From an uncultured Lachnospiraceae bacterium (lineage in GTDB: Bacteria; Bacillota; Clostridia; Lachnospirales; Lachnospiraceae): a DNA stretch of 64,000 bases. This document shows, one piece after another, positions 15,043 through 24,206 of the stretch. A program made the position numbers and the translations under genes. The stretch covers positions 23,305-87,304 of the forward strand of contig CAJTLB010000014.1 of assembly GCA_910577045.1 (NCBI GenBank). Direction: 5' to 3'. Below the pieces are notes generated by a model that did no database searches, had not been told where the DNA came from, and saw only the letters and a program-made list of their open reading frames with translations. Positions within the stretch are counted from its first letter, which is position 1, and each line of letters starts with the position of its first letter.

Positions 15043-16353
15043 TTATATTCCTTTTAAAGAATCTAACAAGTTTGGTAAAAATAATGTAATCTGTGGTATG
15101 TAAGTCAGTAAAAGCAATACAATAATACAAGCAACAATCATAGGGATAACAGAATGGGAGATTTCTTGAAGGGAAACCTTGATATTATCCCGTATTTTAA
15201 CACTGATCGCAACAAAAAGGTTGACACCCACAGGTGGTGTTACTTGGCCAATTGCAAGGTTTACAGTTGCCATAATGCCAAATGCAACAAGGTCGTACCC
15301 AAGTGCTTTACATACTGGAAGCATAATTGGGATAAAAATATACATGGCAGAATTGGCATCTACAAAACATCCAGCAATTAAAAAGATAATATTAACAATT
15401 AATAAGAAAACAAATTGGTTACTAGATACACTTGCTAATAATCCAGACGCAGCATCAGAAATGCCAAATAAAGTGCATACATAAGAGAATAAAGATGCAC
15501 AGGCAACAATTAACATAATGCCGCCAGTAGTTTTAGCAGAATCTACAAAAAGCTCAAATAAACCTTTTAAGGTAATTTCGTGGTAGATAAATATGCCGAC
15601 AATTAAACCATATACAACAGATACAGCAGCAGCTTCTGTTGGGGTAAAAATACCGCCATAAATACCACCAAGGATAATAACTGGCATTAAAAATCCCCAA
15701 AAAGCATCTTTAAATGCTGCCCAACGTTCTTTTCCAGAGCATTTTTGCCTTGTGATTTGGATATTGCTTTTTTTCACTTCCATCATAACAACAATGGCAA
15801 GCGCGGCCCCCATTAAAATCCCCGGTATAATCCCAGCCATAAACAGCCTGTCAATAGAAGCACCAGAAATAGAAGAATATACAACAAAAGCGATGCTAGG
15901 TGGTATCACAATTGCTATTGAGCTGGAAGTTGCCATAAGGGCAGTGGAAAATGGTGCAGAAAAACCACCCTGGTCAATCATGGCAGGGATTAATACAGCG
16001 CCAAGGGCAGCCACTGTAGCGGGGCCTGAACCAGAAATAGCACCAAAGAAACATGCTACAATAACACATACAATGGCGATGCCTCCGCGCCTATGCCCAA
16101 CGCAGCTATCCACAAAACGGATTAGGCGTTTGGAAATGCCAGCTTTTGCCATAATATTTCCAGATAATACAAAGAAAGGAATAGCAAGAAGCAAAAACTT
16201 ACTAATCCCAGAGTACATATTTGTAGCAACAATAGTAAGTGACGTGCCAGAATATAGGATAGCTGCGATAGAAGAAACACCAAGGCATATGCTAATTGGC
16301 ACATTACAGATTAGTAAAATAAAAAATATGGCAAATAAAATAATTGTTACCAT
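15043..16353 (-). CDS. dctM: TRAP transporter large permease DctM
   Basis: The 436-residue protein has about 12 membrane segments and the DctM hallmarks: the first part LAIPFFVLSGNIMAKAGISK (~ residues 55-75), ISGSGPATVAALGAVLIPAM (~105-125), and the C-terminal GQVTPPVGVNLFVA. It is the sodium-driven transporter subunit for organic acids. Its first codons overlap dctQ by 7 bp, indicating translational coupling. dctP follows after 48 bp. No signal of frameshift or truncation. Confidence 0.95.
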   Translation of the reverse strand: MVTIILFAIFFILLICNVPISICLGVSSIAAILYSGTSLTIVATNMYSGISKFLLLAIPFFVLSGNIMAKAGISKRLIRFVDSCVGHRRGGIAIVCVIVACFFGAISGSGPATVAALGAVLIPAMIDQGGFSAPFSTALMATSSSIAIVIPPSIAFVVYSSISGASIDRLFMAGIIPGILMGAALAIVVMMEVKKSNIQITRQKCSGKERWAAFKDAFWGFLMPVIILGGIYGGIFTPTEAAAVSVVYGLIVGIFIYHEITLKGLFELFVDSAKTTGGIMLIVACASLFSYVCTLFGISDAASGLLASVSSNQFVFLLIVNIIFLIAGCFVDANSAMYIFIPIMLPVCKALGYDLVAFGIMATVNLAIGQVTPPVGVNLFVAISVKIRDNIKVSLQEISHSVIPMIVACIIVLLLLTYIPQITLFLPNLLDSLKGI

Positions 16354-16841
16354 TTGCTATCCTCCTTTTTTAGGCATACATCAAGGCAGTATTCTAGAAA
16401 ATGAAGGATCATGCAAAAAGCCCCAATAGGGACATAAATCCAAAAAATCCATTCTGGAATATTAAGTACAAAGGTTCGCTTCCCGTTTGCTATCTGTGTC
16501 ATAACTTTTACAATGCCATAACGGAATAAAATAACAGAAAAGAATATAGACACAATAGTAATAAAAATAATTAAAGGTTTTTCTGCCTTTTTTGGAAGCA
16601 TATCAGTAACAAGGGATAAACTTACAAGGCCGCCTTCCCTGGCAGACAGGGCGGCTGCAACTAAAGAAATTAAAACAAATACAGCGATAACGATTTCCTC
16701 TGTAAAAGACCATGAGCGATGGATAACGTATCGGGAAAATACATTTCCAACGGTTAAAATAAGGATTAACAAAGTAGCTACAATTAAAATAAATTTTTCA
16801 ATGGCAGCTAATATGTTCATCAGTTTCTTATACAGTTTCAT
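16347..16841 (-). CDS. dctQ: TRAP transporter small permease DctQ
   Basis: A 164-residue protein with four membrane segments. The motif NVFSRYVIHRSWSFTEEI (~ residues 28-46) is the DctQ signature, and SAREGGLVSL follows at the second/third helix. It forms a complex with DctM and supports docking of DctP. It is the first gene of the operon, with GAAAGGAGC upstream of the start and a clear promoter ~60-90 bp further up. The divergent neighbour is the GH5 glucanase gene. Confidence 0.93.
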   Translation of the reverse strand: MKLYKKLMNILAAIEKFILIVATLLILILTVGNVFSRYVIHRSWSFTEEIVIAVFVLISLVAAALSAREGGLVSLSLVTDMLPKKAEKPLIIFITIVSIFFSVILFRYGIVKVMTQIANGKRTFVLNIPEWIFWIYVPIGAFCMILHFLEYCLDVCLKKEDSKW

Positions 16842-16901
16842 AACTGCTCCTTTCCTCGTATGGCAGACAAATGTCCACGATACAACATATACACGGACTT
16901 T

Positions 16902-16930
16902 ATTTTACTTGAATGAAGCATGGATGTCAA
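16902..16930 (-). promoter_or_regulatory. Promoter for the dctQMP operon
   Basis: On the minus strand TTGACA (16930-16925), 17-bp spacer, TAAAAT (16907-16902), ~60 bp before dctQ. Confidence 0.8.
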
Positions 16931-17014
16931 GTAGGATATAAAATCTTATGCTGAAAATAATCGGTTTTTGTGGTAAGATAAGGGTAGAGAAAATGGAGAA
17001 AGGAAAGAGGAAAT

Positions 17015-18271
17015 ATGAAAAAAAGAAAAAAGGCAGTCACTATACTTTTATTAATAATGGTTTTATTGCAGGGATGCAGCCAGAAACCAGAGGTGCAAGA
17101 TACTGTAAAACAGATAGAAGAAAGTAAGGGGCAGGGGAAGGAAATAGAAACAACAGGACAATACGCGGTAAAGGATATGATAATAGAGGAAACAACAAAT
17201 AAAACAGAAGTAGTAGTAATGGCAGCAGAAGTAGAATCAAAAACAGAAAGTATAACAGAACCAGAAGAAGTAAAAGATACAGTTGCAATAAAAACAACAG
17301 AGGAGGCAGAGACAACAGCAGAGGGAATGGTAACAATTATAGGGGAATCTAAAAAACTAAATGTCCCATCTATTACAGGGGCGCTTCATGTAGAAGGGAC
17401 AAAATTAATGGGAAGCAATGGGGAAGAGGTACAGCTTAGAGGGATTAGTACCCATGGCATTGCATGGTTCCCAGACTATATTAATGAAGAATGTTTTAGG
17501 CAGCTCCGTAATGAATGGAATGTAAATGTAGTCCGCCTTGCTTTGTATACAGCAGAATATAATGGATATTGTACAGGCGGGGATAGGGAATATCTTAAAA
17601 ACCTGATAAGAAATGGAGTAAATTATGCAAAAGAACAGGATATGTATGTAATAGTAGACTGGCATATTTTATCCGATTCTAACCCTAATATTTATTTAAA
17701 CGAAGCAAAAGAGTTTTTTCAGGAGATATCTGCAGAATACGCAGACAGCAGCCATATCATCTATGAAATTTGTAATGAGCCAAATGGCGGGACAACTTGG
17801 CAGGATATTAAATCTTATGCAAAAGAGGTAATAGGCGTAATCCGGGCTAATGATGAAGACGCCGTTATTTTAGTAGGAACCCCAAATTGGTCACAATATG
17901 TAGATCAGGCAGCGGCAGATCCCATTACAGAATATAATAACCTAATGTATACCCTGCATTTTTATGCCGCTACCCATACAGATGATTTAAGGAATAAAAT
18001 GGTTTCTGCCATAGAATCGGGGCTTCCTATCTTTGTATCAGAATATGGGATTTGTGATGCCAGTGGTTCAGGGGCTATTAATGAGGAACAAGCAAACTTA
18101 TGGGTGGAACAAATGGATAATTATGGCATTAGTTATGTGGCATGGAATATGTCTAATAAAAATGAGACATCAGCAATAATCCAGAATTGGTGCAATAAAA
18201 CTAATAATTTTTCCTTAGAAGAATTAAGTGCTGCCGGCCAATGGTTATATAAAACCTTAACAAAAAACTAA
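17015..18271 (+). CDS. Glycoside hydrolase family 5 lipoprotein (endo-beta-glucanase-like)
   Basis: A 418-residue secreted enzyme. Residues 1-21 are a lipoprotein signal (LLQGC lipobox); residues ~22-115 are a low-complexity Thr/Glu/Lys linker holding the domain away from the membrane; the GH5 domain covers ~120-415. The catalytic acid lies in IYEICNEPNG (Glu ~254) and the nucleophile in FVSEYG (Glu ~342), with GISTHGIAWFP and VRLALY as further family motifs. It probably cleaves beta-1,4-glucan or mannan at the cell surface; subfamily and substrate are inferred. It ends 4 bp inside the convergent symporter gene. Confidence 0.92.
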   Translation: MKKRKKAVTILLLIMVLLQGCSQKPEVQDTVKQIEESKGQGKEIETTGQYAVKDMIIEETTNKTEVVVMAAEVESKTESITEPEEVKDTVAIKTTEEAETTAEGMVTIIGESKKLNVPSITGALHVEGTKLMGSNGEEVQLRGISTHGIAWFPDYINEECFRQLRNEWNVNVVRLALYTAEYNGYCTGGDREYLKNLIRNGVNYAKEQDMYVIVDWHILSDSNPNIYLNEAKEFFQEISAEYADSSHIIYEICNEPNGGTTWQDIKSYAKEVIGVIRANDEDAVILVGTPNWSQYVDQAAADPITEYNNLMYTLHFYAATHTDDLRNKMVSAIESGLPIFVSEYGICDASGSGAINEEQANLWVEQMDNYGISYVAWNMSNKNETSAIIQNWCNKTNNFSLEELSAAGQWLYKTLTKN

Positions 18272-19704
18272 CTAGATTTAGCCTGTTCTTGTTTTTCATA
18301 ATCATGGAGCGAAGCCAGTGCCTGTGAAGACAATGGGATTAAGGCAATCATATTAAAAATTGTCATCATGCCGATTCCAATATCCCCTAAATCCCAAACA
18401 AAAGTATAAGTTTGTAACCCGCCAATAAAAAGCATAATAAGGGCAAGGACTTTATATAAGGTTTGGGACAGCCAGTTGTCCCCAAATAAATAGGCGACAT
18501 TGGATCTAGCATAGAACAAAATACCAATAAAGGTAGAAAAACTAAATAACCATAATATAACAGCGATAAAAACAACACCAAACCTGCCCATATGGTAATC
18601 CATGGCAGTTTGGAGTAATTCCATTCCTGTTAAAGAAGCAGTAAGCTTGGAAGGGGTCATTAACATAATCATAGCAGAACAGCTACAAATAACAATGGTA
18701 TCAATAAATACGCCAAATGCTTGTAAAAGCCCTTCCTTAGCAGGATGGCTAATGTCAGCGGCAGCGGCTGCACATGGGGCAGAGCCTGATCCAGCTTCGT
18801 TAGAAAATAGCCCGCGCTTTGCCCCATTCATTAAGACAGCCCCAAAACCGCCCGCTACTATTTGCCGGAACCCAAGTGCCTCAGAAAAGATTTGTTTTAA
18901 AACAGTAGGTAGCTGATGGATATTTTTAAGGATAATAAATAGAGTAATAAAAAAATACAAACTTGCCATAATTGGCACAATAATATCCAAAACCTTTACA
19001 GTAGCATTTTTCCGCAAAACAATAATAGCAGCAATGAATACAAGGACAGCAGTAGTGTAGATTGGGGGAATGTGAAACGCATTTGTAAAGGAAGAGGAAA
19101 CGGAATTGCCAATTACCTGGCTAATGCCACACCAGCAGATTAAACCAGAAATGGCAAATAGGATAGCAATCATTGACCGCTTTTTCTTTTCCTTTGTTTT
19201 TTGAAAAAAAGCATGGATATAATAAGCAGGGCCGCCCCGGTATCCGCCATAAAGAGGGTCTTTTTCTTTGTAAATTTGTGCAAGGGTAGCTTCGATAAAG
19301 GCTGTAGAAGAACCTAGTAAAGCAGTTACCCACATCCAAAAGACAGCACCTGCGCCTCCGGCAGAAATAGCAGCTACTACGCCAACTAGGTTTCCCATGC
19401 CAACTCTGGTGGCAGTAGAGATAATTAAAGCTTGTACGCCAGAAATAGAGTTTTTTTGGTTAGGGCTTTTTTTTTCTGTAGTTACTTTCAACATCTTTGG
19501 AAAAAGCCGGAAAGGGAGGAACCGTGTTTTTAGTGTAAAATAAATACCAGTTGGGATTAAAATAAGGACTAAAAGGGAAAGCCCTATAGAGCTTCCATGT
19601 GGCAAAGGGATCACAATTAAATCGCCCCATAACAGGTTGTACACAAAGCGGATTATTGACATAAAGAAATTTCCAATAACATCTAAAAACTGAATATCTT
19701 CCAT
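18268..19704 (-). CDS. AGCS family sodium:alanine/glycine symporter
   Basis: The 478-residue protein has about ten membrane segments with AGCS motifs: GVQALIISTATRVGMGNLVG (~ residues 85-105), AGGAGAVFWMWVTALLGSST, YGGYRGGPAYYI and the later NGAKRGLFSNEAGSGSAP (~ residue 295). It imports alanine or glycine with Na+. The stop overlaps the GH5 stop by 4 bp in convergent orientation, leaving no room for separate terminators. A 60-bp AT-rich stretch upstream may hold its promoter, but I see no convincing -35/-10 pair. Confidence 0.94.
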   Translation of the reverse strand: MEDIQFLDVIGNFFMSIIRFVYNLLWGDLIVIPLPHGSSIGLSLLVLILIPTGIYFTLKTRFLPFRLFPKMLKVTTEKKSPNQKNSISGVQALIISTATRVGMGNLVGVVAAISAGGAGAVFWMWVTALLGSSTAFIEATLAQIYKEKDPLYGGYRGGPAYYIHAFFQKTKEKKKRSMIAILFAISGLICWCGISQVIGNSVSSSFTNAFHIPPIYTTAVLVFIAAIIVLRKNATVKVLDIIVPIMASLYFFITLFIILKNIHQLPTVLKQIFSEALGFRQIVAGGFGAVLMNGAKRGLFSNEAGSGSAPCAAAAADISHPAKEGLLQAFGVFIDTIVICSCSAMIMLMTPSKLTASLTGMELLQTAMDYHMGRFGVVFIAVILWLFSFSTFIGILFYARSNVAYLFGDNWLSQTLYKVLALIMLFIGGLQTYTFVWDLGDIGIGMMTIFNMIALIPLSSQALASLHDYEKQEQAKSS

Positions 19705-19827
19705 AAATATAAACCCTCATTTCCGAAAATTTGTAAAATCCTGTTATATGCTAGGCACAATACAATTTTCTATAGTAGTATTAAGAAACAGTATACAATA
19801 AAAAAGTGAATCCGTAAATTACTATCG

Positions 19828-19856
19828 TTGCCAAATAACTTTTCGTATGGTAAGAT
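19828..19856 (+). promoter_or_regulatory. Promoter for the hybrid histidine kinase
   Basis: TTGCCA (19828-19833), 17-bp spacer, TAAGAT (19851-19856), 40 bp before the start. Confidence 0.6.
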
Positions 19857-19895
19857 TTTAAGTATTATAGAATATGGGCAGAAGGGAGACATTTC

Positions 19896-22796
19896 ATGTG
19901 GGAAAAGCAGAAGAAAAAGATGGGGATCGTCCTTTTTTGTGCTTTGGCAGTAATTACAATAGGAATTTCATATTCTCGTTTTGTTTCTAATGAAATTTAC
20001 AGGGAGAGTACACTTCATCTGGAAGAAATTTATATGCAGGTCAATACCATATTCCATTCTATGGTATCTAGAAATTGGAATTTGCTGGATAGTTGGAAAA
20101 ATTATATTGAACAAAAGGAAATATTTGATAAAGATGGGTTTAGCAATTTTGCGGAACAACAAAAAGAGAACTGGCAATTTACAGAGTTTTATTTTTTAGA
20201 TGCTGGTGGAAGCTATATAACAGCGAGTGGGGAACAGGGGCATATTGAGTTCCGTGAGGAGCTAAAACGGTTAGAAATAGGGGAAAATGTTGTAGTGGAT
20301 GTGGTTATTCCAGAGAAAGGGTTACATACCATATTTGCAGTCCCTCTTGAAGAAGGGACATATAAGGGATTTGGTTATTCTGCAATTGCAATTAGTTATA
20401 ATTATATGGATATGGTAGAAAATTTAGATGTTACAGCATTTTCTGGAAAATCGGACTGTTTAGTAATTGGTTCAGATGGCATGGTAATGATTTCTACAAG
20501 AAATAGCGAAAGCCAGTTTTTTAATTTGTTAGATTATTTTGAACAACATGCTTCTTTTAGTAAGCCTTTAGAAGAAATTAGGAAAGACTGGAAAATGGGA
20601 AAGGCAGATGTTGTACATTGCAGAGTAGAGGGAATCCCATATTATTTATCTTATCAGCCAGTGGGCTTTAAAGACTGGATATTGCTTGGCATTGTCCCCA
20701 TATCTGTAGTGAATTCTAGCATGAATTTAATTCAGTGGGTAACGGCGGCAGCATTTGTGGTAATATTTCTTTTAATTGGTTTTTTGGTTATTGGGAACCT
20801 GATAAAGCAAACAAAAAAGAATGTAAAAGAGAAAATTTTAGAAATAAAATACCGGGAACAACTTTTTGGCGTGCTTTCGGATACTGTGGATGATATTTTT
20901 ATTATGTTAGGAAGTGATAATTTAATTGTAGATTATATTAGCCCTAATATAGAACGTCTTTTGGGAATTTCAATAGAGGCAGTAAAAGAAAATATACAAC
21001 TTCTCCAAGAAGCGACGTTAGATCCAGAAAAAGAAATTACGCAAAGAGATTTAGAAAATATAGGGTTAAACCAGAATATTACAAAAGAATGTGAGTATGT
21101 CCACCAAAAGACAGGGGAAAGGCGTTGGTATAGGGAAACGATTTACCATGTGGAAATCCAGGGTACAGATAAATATATTGTGGTACTGTCAGATCGTACA
21201 AGTGAGCTCCAGATAAATAAACATTTAAAAGAAGCATTAGAAACAGCGAAAAATGCCAATGAAGCAAAAAGCCATTTTCTTTCTAATATGTCCCATGATA
21301 TTAGGACCCCAATGAATGCAATTATAGGGTTTGCTACTTTATTAGGGAAAGACGCGGAACAGCCAGAGAAAGTAAGGGAATATACAAAAAAGATTACAGC
21401 TTCTAGCCAACATTTGTTAAATTTAATTAATGATGTCCTAGATATGAGTAAAATAGAAAGCGGGAAGACTTCTTTAAATATAACAGAACTTGGGATACCA
21501 GAGTTAGTAGAAGAATTATATTCGATTTTGCTGCCACAAGCGAAAGCAAAAAGGCAAAAGTTTGAAATCCATGTCTTTGGAAAAGTGCCCGATGTAATTT
21601 TAGGGGATAAACTGAGGATTAACCAGATTCTTTTAAACTTATTGTCCAATGCAATCAAATATACACAAGAAGGCGGGAATATTGAACTGTTAATACAAAA
21701 GATAGAACAGTCGCCGCATTATGTTAGCCTGCGTCTGGTGGTACAAGATAATGGAATGGGGATGAGCGAGGAATTTGTAAAAACAGTGTTTGAGCCATTT
21801 ACCCGTGAGGTAAGCTCTATGACAAATAGTATACAAGGCACAGGGCTTGGAATGTCAATTACAAAGAATATTGTAGATTTAATGGGCGGTGTTATTTCTG
21901 TAAAAAGTAAACAGGGAGAAGGCAGCACATTTACAGTAGAATTAAAATTTGCCTTGCCAAGAAGGGAAAAACAGGATAAAGAATTTTGGGACAGGAATAG
22001 AATTCAAAAAGTAATATTGTTAAATAATAAAAAAGAGGATTGTATCGAGATAAAAGAATTGATGGAGGATAATGGAATAGAGGCAGAATATGTTGCAGAT
22101 AAGGATTCTGCCTTAAAACTGGTGTTGGATTATGATATTATTTTGCTTGATAGGCAAGCATTAGGAGAACATGTGGTAGGGACAATACAAAATATCCATA
22201 ATCAATTAAAAGGAAACAAGACATTACTTTTGTTAATGGATTATGATTGGAGTGACATAGAGGATCAGGCAAGGGAGGCAGGAGTAGATGCCTTTATGCA
22301 GAAACCATTTTTTACCACTACCCTTCGCCAAACAATTGGGAATTTAAGGGCAAGGGAGTCAAAAAAGAAAGGAGAAATGGCAGAAGAAAGCGGTGCGTTA
22401 AAAGGTATGTTTTTCCTTGCAGCGGAGGATAATGAATTAAATGCTGAAATTTTGCAAGAGATGTTAAAAATGGAAGGGGCTGGGTGTGAGATTGCTAGTA
22501 ATGGGCAAGAGGTAGTAAAACTCTTTTACCGTTCTAAACCAGGGTATTATGATATGATATTAATGGATGTCCAGATGCCTATTATGAATGGGTATGAAGC
22601 AACAAAGACAATCCGCCGTTTAAACCATAAAGATGCGGCTTCAATCCCTATTATTGCCATGACAGCCAATGCTTTTGCAGAAGATGTGCAAAACGCCATG
22701 GATGCTGGTATGACAGCACATATTGCAAAGCCAGTGGATATGTCTGTGCTAAAAAGTACATTGGAAAAAATTAAAAATAATAGCGAAAAAGTATAA
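19896..22796 (+). CDS. Membrane-bound hybrid sensor histidine kinase
   Basis: A 966-residue orphan kinase. Order: TM1 (~8-28), extracellular Cache-like sensor (~30-280), TM2 (~285-308), a PAS domain (~325-430), HisKA with SHDIRTPMNAIIGF (His ~466), HATPase with NLLSNAIKYT, DNGMGMS and GTGLGMSI, a degenerate receiver-like region (~700-800, with ILLDRQ in the usual Asp strand) and a true receiver domain (~830-955) with MILMDVQMPIMNG (Asp ~890). No output regulator is adjacent, so the partner is elsewhere or control is through phosphotransfer. AGAAGGGAG precedes the start. Signal unknown. Confidence 0.92.
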   Translation: MWEKQKKKMGIVLFCALAVITIGISYSRFVSNEIYRESTLHLEEIYMQVNTIFHSMVSRNWNLLDSWKNYIEQKEIFDKDGFSNFAEQQKENWQFTEFYFLDAGGSYITASGEQGHIEFREELKRLEIGENVVVDVVIPEKGLHTIFAVPLEEGTYKGFGYSAIAISYNYMDMVENLDVTAFSGKSDCLVIGSDGMVMISTRNSESQFFNLLDYFEQHASFSKPLEEIRKDWKMGKADVVHCRVEGIPYYLSYQPVGFKDWILLGIVPISVVNSSMNLIQWVTAAAFVVIFLLIGFLVIGNLIKQTKKNVKEKILEIKYREQLFGVLSDTVDDIFIMLGSDNLIVDYISPNIERLLGISIEAVKENIQLLQEATLDPEKEITQRDLENIGLNQNITKECEYVHQKTGERRWYRETIYHVEIQGTDKYIVVLSDRTSELQINKHLKEALETAKNANEAKSHFLSNMSHDIRTPMNAIIGFATLLGKDAEQPEKVREYTKKITASSQHLLNLINDVLDMSKIESGKTSLNITELGIPELVEELYSILLPQAKAKRQKFEIHVFGKVPDVILGDKLRINQILLNLLSNAIKYTQEGGNIELLIQKIEQSPHYVSLRLVVQDNGMGMSEEFVKTVFEPFTREVSSMTNSIQGTGLGMSITKNIVDLMGGVISVKSKQGEGSTFTVELKFALPRREKQDKEFWDRNRIQKVILLNNKKEDCIEIKELMEDNGIEAEYVADKDSALKLVLDYDIILLDRQALGEHVVGTIQNIHNQLKGNKTLLLLMDYDWSDIEDQAREAGVDAFMQKPFFTTTLRQTIGNLRARESKKKGEMAEESGALKGMFFLAAEDNELNAEILQEMLKMEGAGCEIASNGQEVVKLFYRSKPGYYDMILMDVQMPIMNGYEATKTIRRLNHKDAASIPIIAMTANAFAEDVQNAMDAGMTAHIAKPVDMSVLKSTLEKIKNNSEKV

Positions 22797-22861
22797 GTAA
22801 ATAGGAAATTTGACCGATATAATAAGTAGAGGTACTACTGTAAACCAAGGCACCCTGTATA

Positions 22862-23131
22862 ATGCAGGTAGAATATAAGGGGGAGATTAAAGCAGCATAT
22901 GGATATGGAAAAATTTACTCAATACCAGCGGTTTCTCCTGTTTATGCCCTGAACTGTTCTAGTAAAAAACAGGAAAGGGAGCCTTCTGAGAGGCAAAGTG
23001 ACAGAGTGAAGTTTGAAGATGTGTTAAAAGAGTCTCTTGGAAACAAAGAAGTAACATGTTCGATGCAAGGCTATGGGAAATCTGGCGCATATGAAGAATA
23101 TCTTTACTTGAAACGGGAATATCGGTTTTAG
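22862..23131 (+). CDS. Small uncharacterised protein downstream of the histidine kinase
   Basis: An 89-residue frame, highly charged (KKQEREPSERQSDRVKFEDV in the middle) with aromatic-rich ends. I do not recognise it. It lacks a signal peptide and membrane segments. No good Shine-Dalgarno sequence precedes ATG 22862, which lowers confidence, but a clean terminator directly follows the stop and the frame fills the gap after the kinase, so it could be read from the kinase transcript. The MKFEDVLKESL-like segment VKFEDVLKESLGNKEV resembles small proteins often encoded near flagellar or surface genes only superficially; no function is claimed. Confidence 0.5.
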   Translation: MQVEYKGEIKAAYGYGKIYSIPAVSPVYALNCSSKKQEREPSERQSDRVKFEDVLKESLGNKEVTCSMQGYGKSGAYEEYLYLKREYRF

Positions 23132-23139
23132 GAGGCAGG

Positions 23140-23166
23140 CCCCTGCTAGTATTTAGCAGGGGATTT
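23140..23166 (+). terminator. Terminator after the 89-residue gene
   Basis: CCCCTGCTA (23140-23148) pairs with TAGCAGGGG (23154-23162), loop of 5, followed by ATTTCT. It also lies beyond the 3' end of the convergent superoxide dismutase gene. Confidence 0.7.
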
Positions 23167-23189
23167 CTGTGTGGAATTTAATAATATTA

Positions 23190-23810
23190 TTAGGTTTCAC
23201 ATTTAGAAAGATTTTTATTAGCCTGCTCCCAGTTTATTACATGGAACCAATGGTTAATATAATCTAAGCGGTTATTATAGTTTTTTAAATAATAAGCATG
23301 TTCCCACATATCTAAATTAAGGATTGGGCATAAATGATATTCTAAAGGAGTATCTTGGTTTGGGGTAGTAATAATTTTTAATTGCCCATTGGGGCTTTCT
23401 ACCAACCATACATAGCCAGAACCAAATAGGGAAAGGGCTGCTTTGGTGAATTGGTCTTGGAATTTTGAGAAACTTCCAAAGTCGGATTGGATTTTGGCTG
23501 CCAAAGGATTTTCTGGTTGTTGCTTGGTTGGATTTTTGAGGGTGGAAAAATAATAGATATGGTTTAAGACGCCGCCCGCATTATTTTTTACCATAGTTTT
23601 TATGGCATCTGGTAAAAAATCTGAATAAAGTAGAAGTTGTTCTAAGGAAAGCTGCTGATATTCAGGATAGTTTTTTAAAGCAGCATTGAGGTTATCAACA
23701 TAGGTTTGTAAATGTTTGTTATGGTGAAGTTCCATTGTTTTTGCATCAATATATGGTTCTAAAGCATTATAATGGTAAGGGAGAGGTGGGTTTACAAATA
23801 AGTAATGCAA
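23190..23810 (-). CDS. Fe/Mn superoxide dismutase
   Basis: The enzyme converts superoxide to oxygen and peroxide. Metal ligands are visible: the His in MELHHNKH, the His in GGVLNHIYYF, and Asp plus His in LDMWEHAYY near the C-terminus. The family start FVNPPLPYHYNALEPYID is close to the N-terminus. I prefer TTG 23810 (206 residues) because GGAGG lies 8 bases upstream of it; the in-frame ATG 23825 overlaps that ribosome binding site and has none of its own. No signal peptide, so it is cytoplasmic. The Fe-versus-Mn preference cannot be told by eye. Confidence 0.9.
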   Translation of the reverse strand: MHYLFVNPPLPYHYNALEPYIDAKTMELHHNKHLQTYVDNLNAALKNYPEYQQLSLEQLLLYSDFLPDAIKTMVKNNAGGVLNHIYYFSTLKNPTKQQPENPLAAKIQSDFGSFSKFQDQFTKAALSLFGSGYVWLVESPNGQLKIITTPNQDTPLEYHLCPILNLDMWEHAYYLKNYNNRLDYINHWFHVINWEQANKNLSKCET

Positions 23811-23878
23811 GTAAAAGACCTCCATTGTTTTTTGTACAATATATGAGGAAAGAAAGAAAATGGTGAGGAAAAAACTTC

Positions 23879-23907
23879 TTGCAAATTAAAGGCGATTAGT
23901 ATATAAT
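23879..23907 (+). promoter_or_regulatory. Promoter for the serS T-box leader
   Basis: TTGCAA (23879-23884), 17-bp spacer, TATAAT (23902-23907). Confidence 0.75.
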
Positions 23908-23914
23908 ACTAAAA

Positions 23915-24137
23915 AATGCACGAAGATGAAAGCTACGATTTCTATAATCTTTCCAGAGAGCCGATGTATGCTGGGAATCGGTAAGAGGCGAAATCTTTCC
24001 ACTTTCGGAGTGACTGGGGAAACCTAGAGTTTGGTAGGCTTTACTCTACTATGATGAGTGGCTGGTTTTAGGATCAGCAATTTGGGTGGCAACACGGATT
24101 CCTTCCGTCCCATGGATATGGGTGGGGAGGTTTTTTT
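23915..24137 (+). promoter_or_regulatory. T-box leader controlling serS
   Basis: Stem I has the AGAGAGCC motif near 23956; the conserved T-box element is GGGTGGCAACACGG (24084-24097). A terminator follows (24101-24130, then seven T). Uncharged tRNA-Ser is expected to stabilise the antiterminator. Ser codons such as TCC and AGT occur in the 3' strand of stem I, but I cannot fix which is the specifier without a fold. Confidence 0.9.
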
Positions 24138-24206
24138 GTTTTGCAGAATCTTATAATGGTGCCTGTGCAAAAAAACTTACAGGCTACGGAAAGGACATGA
24201 GTAGAT

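Noticed and set aside
15752..16429. 225-residue plus-strand frame opposite dctM
   Set aside because: Antisense shadow of a well-supported permease; repeated Ile/Pro/Ala pattern typical of reversed hydrophobic codons.
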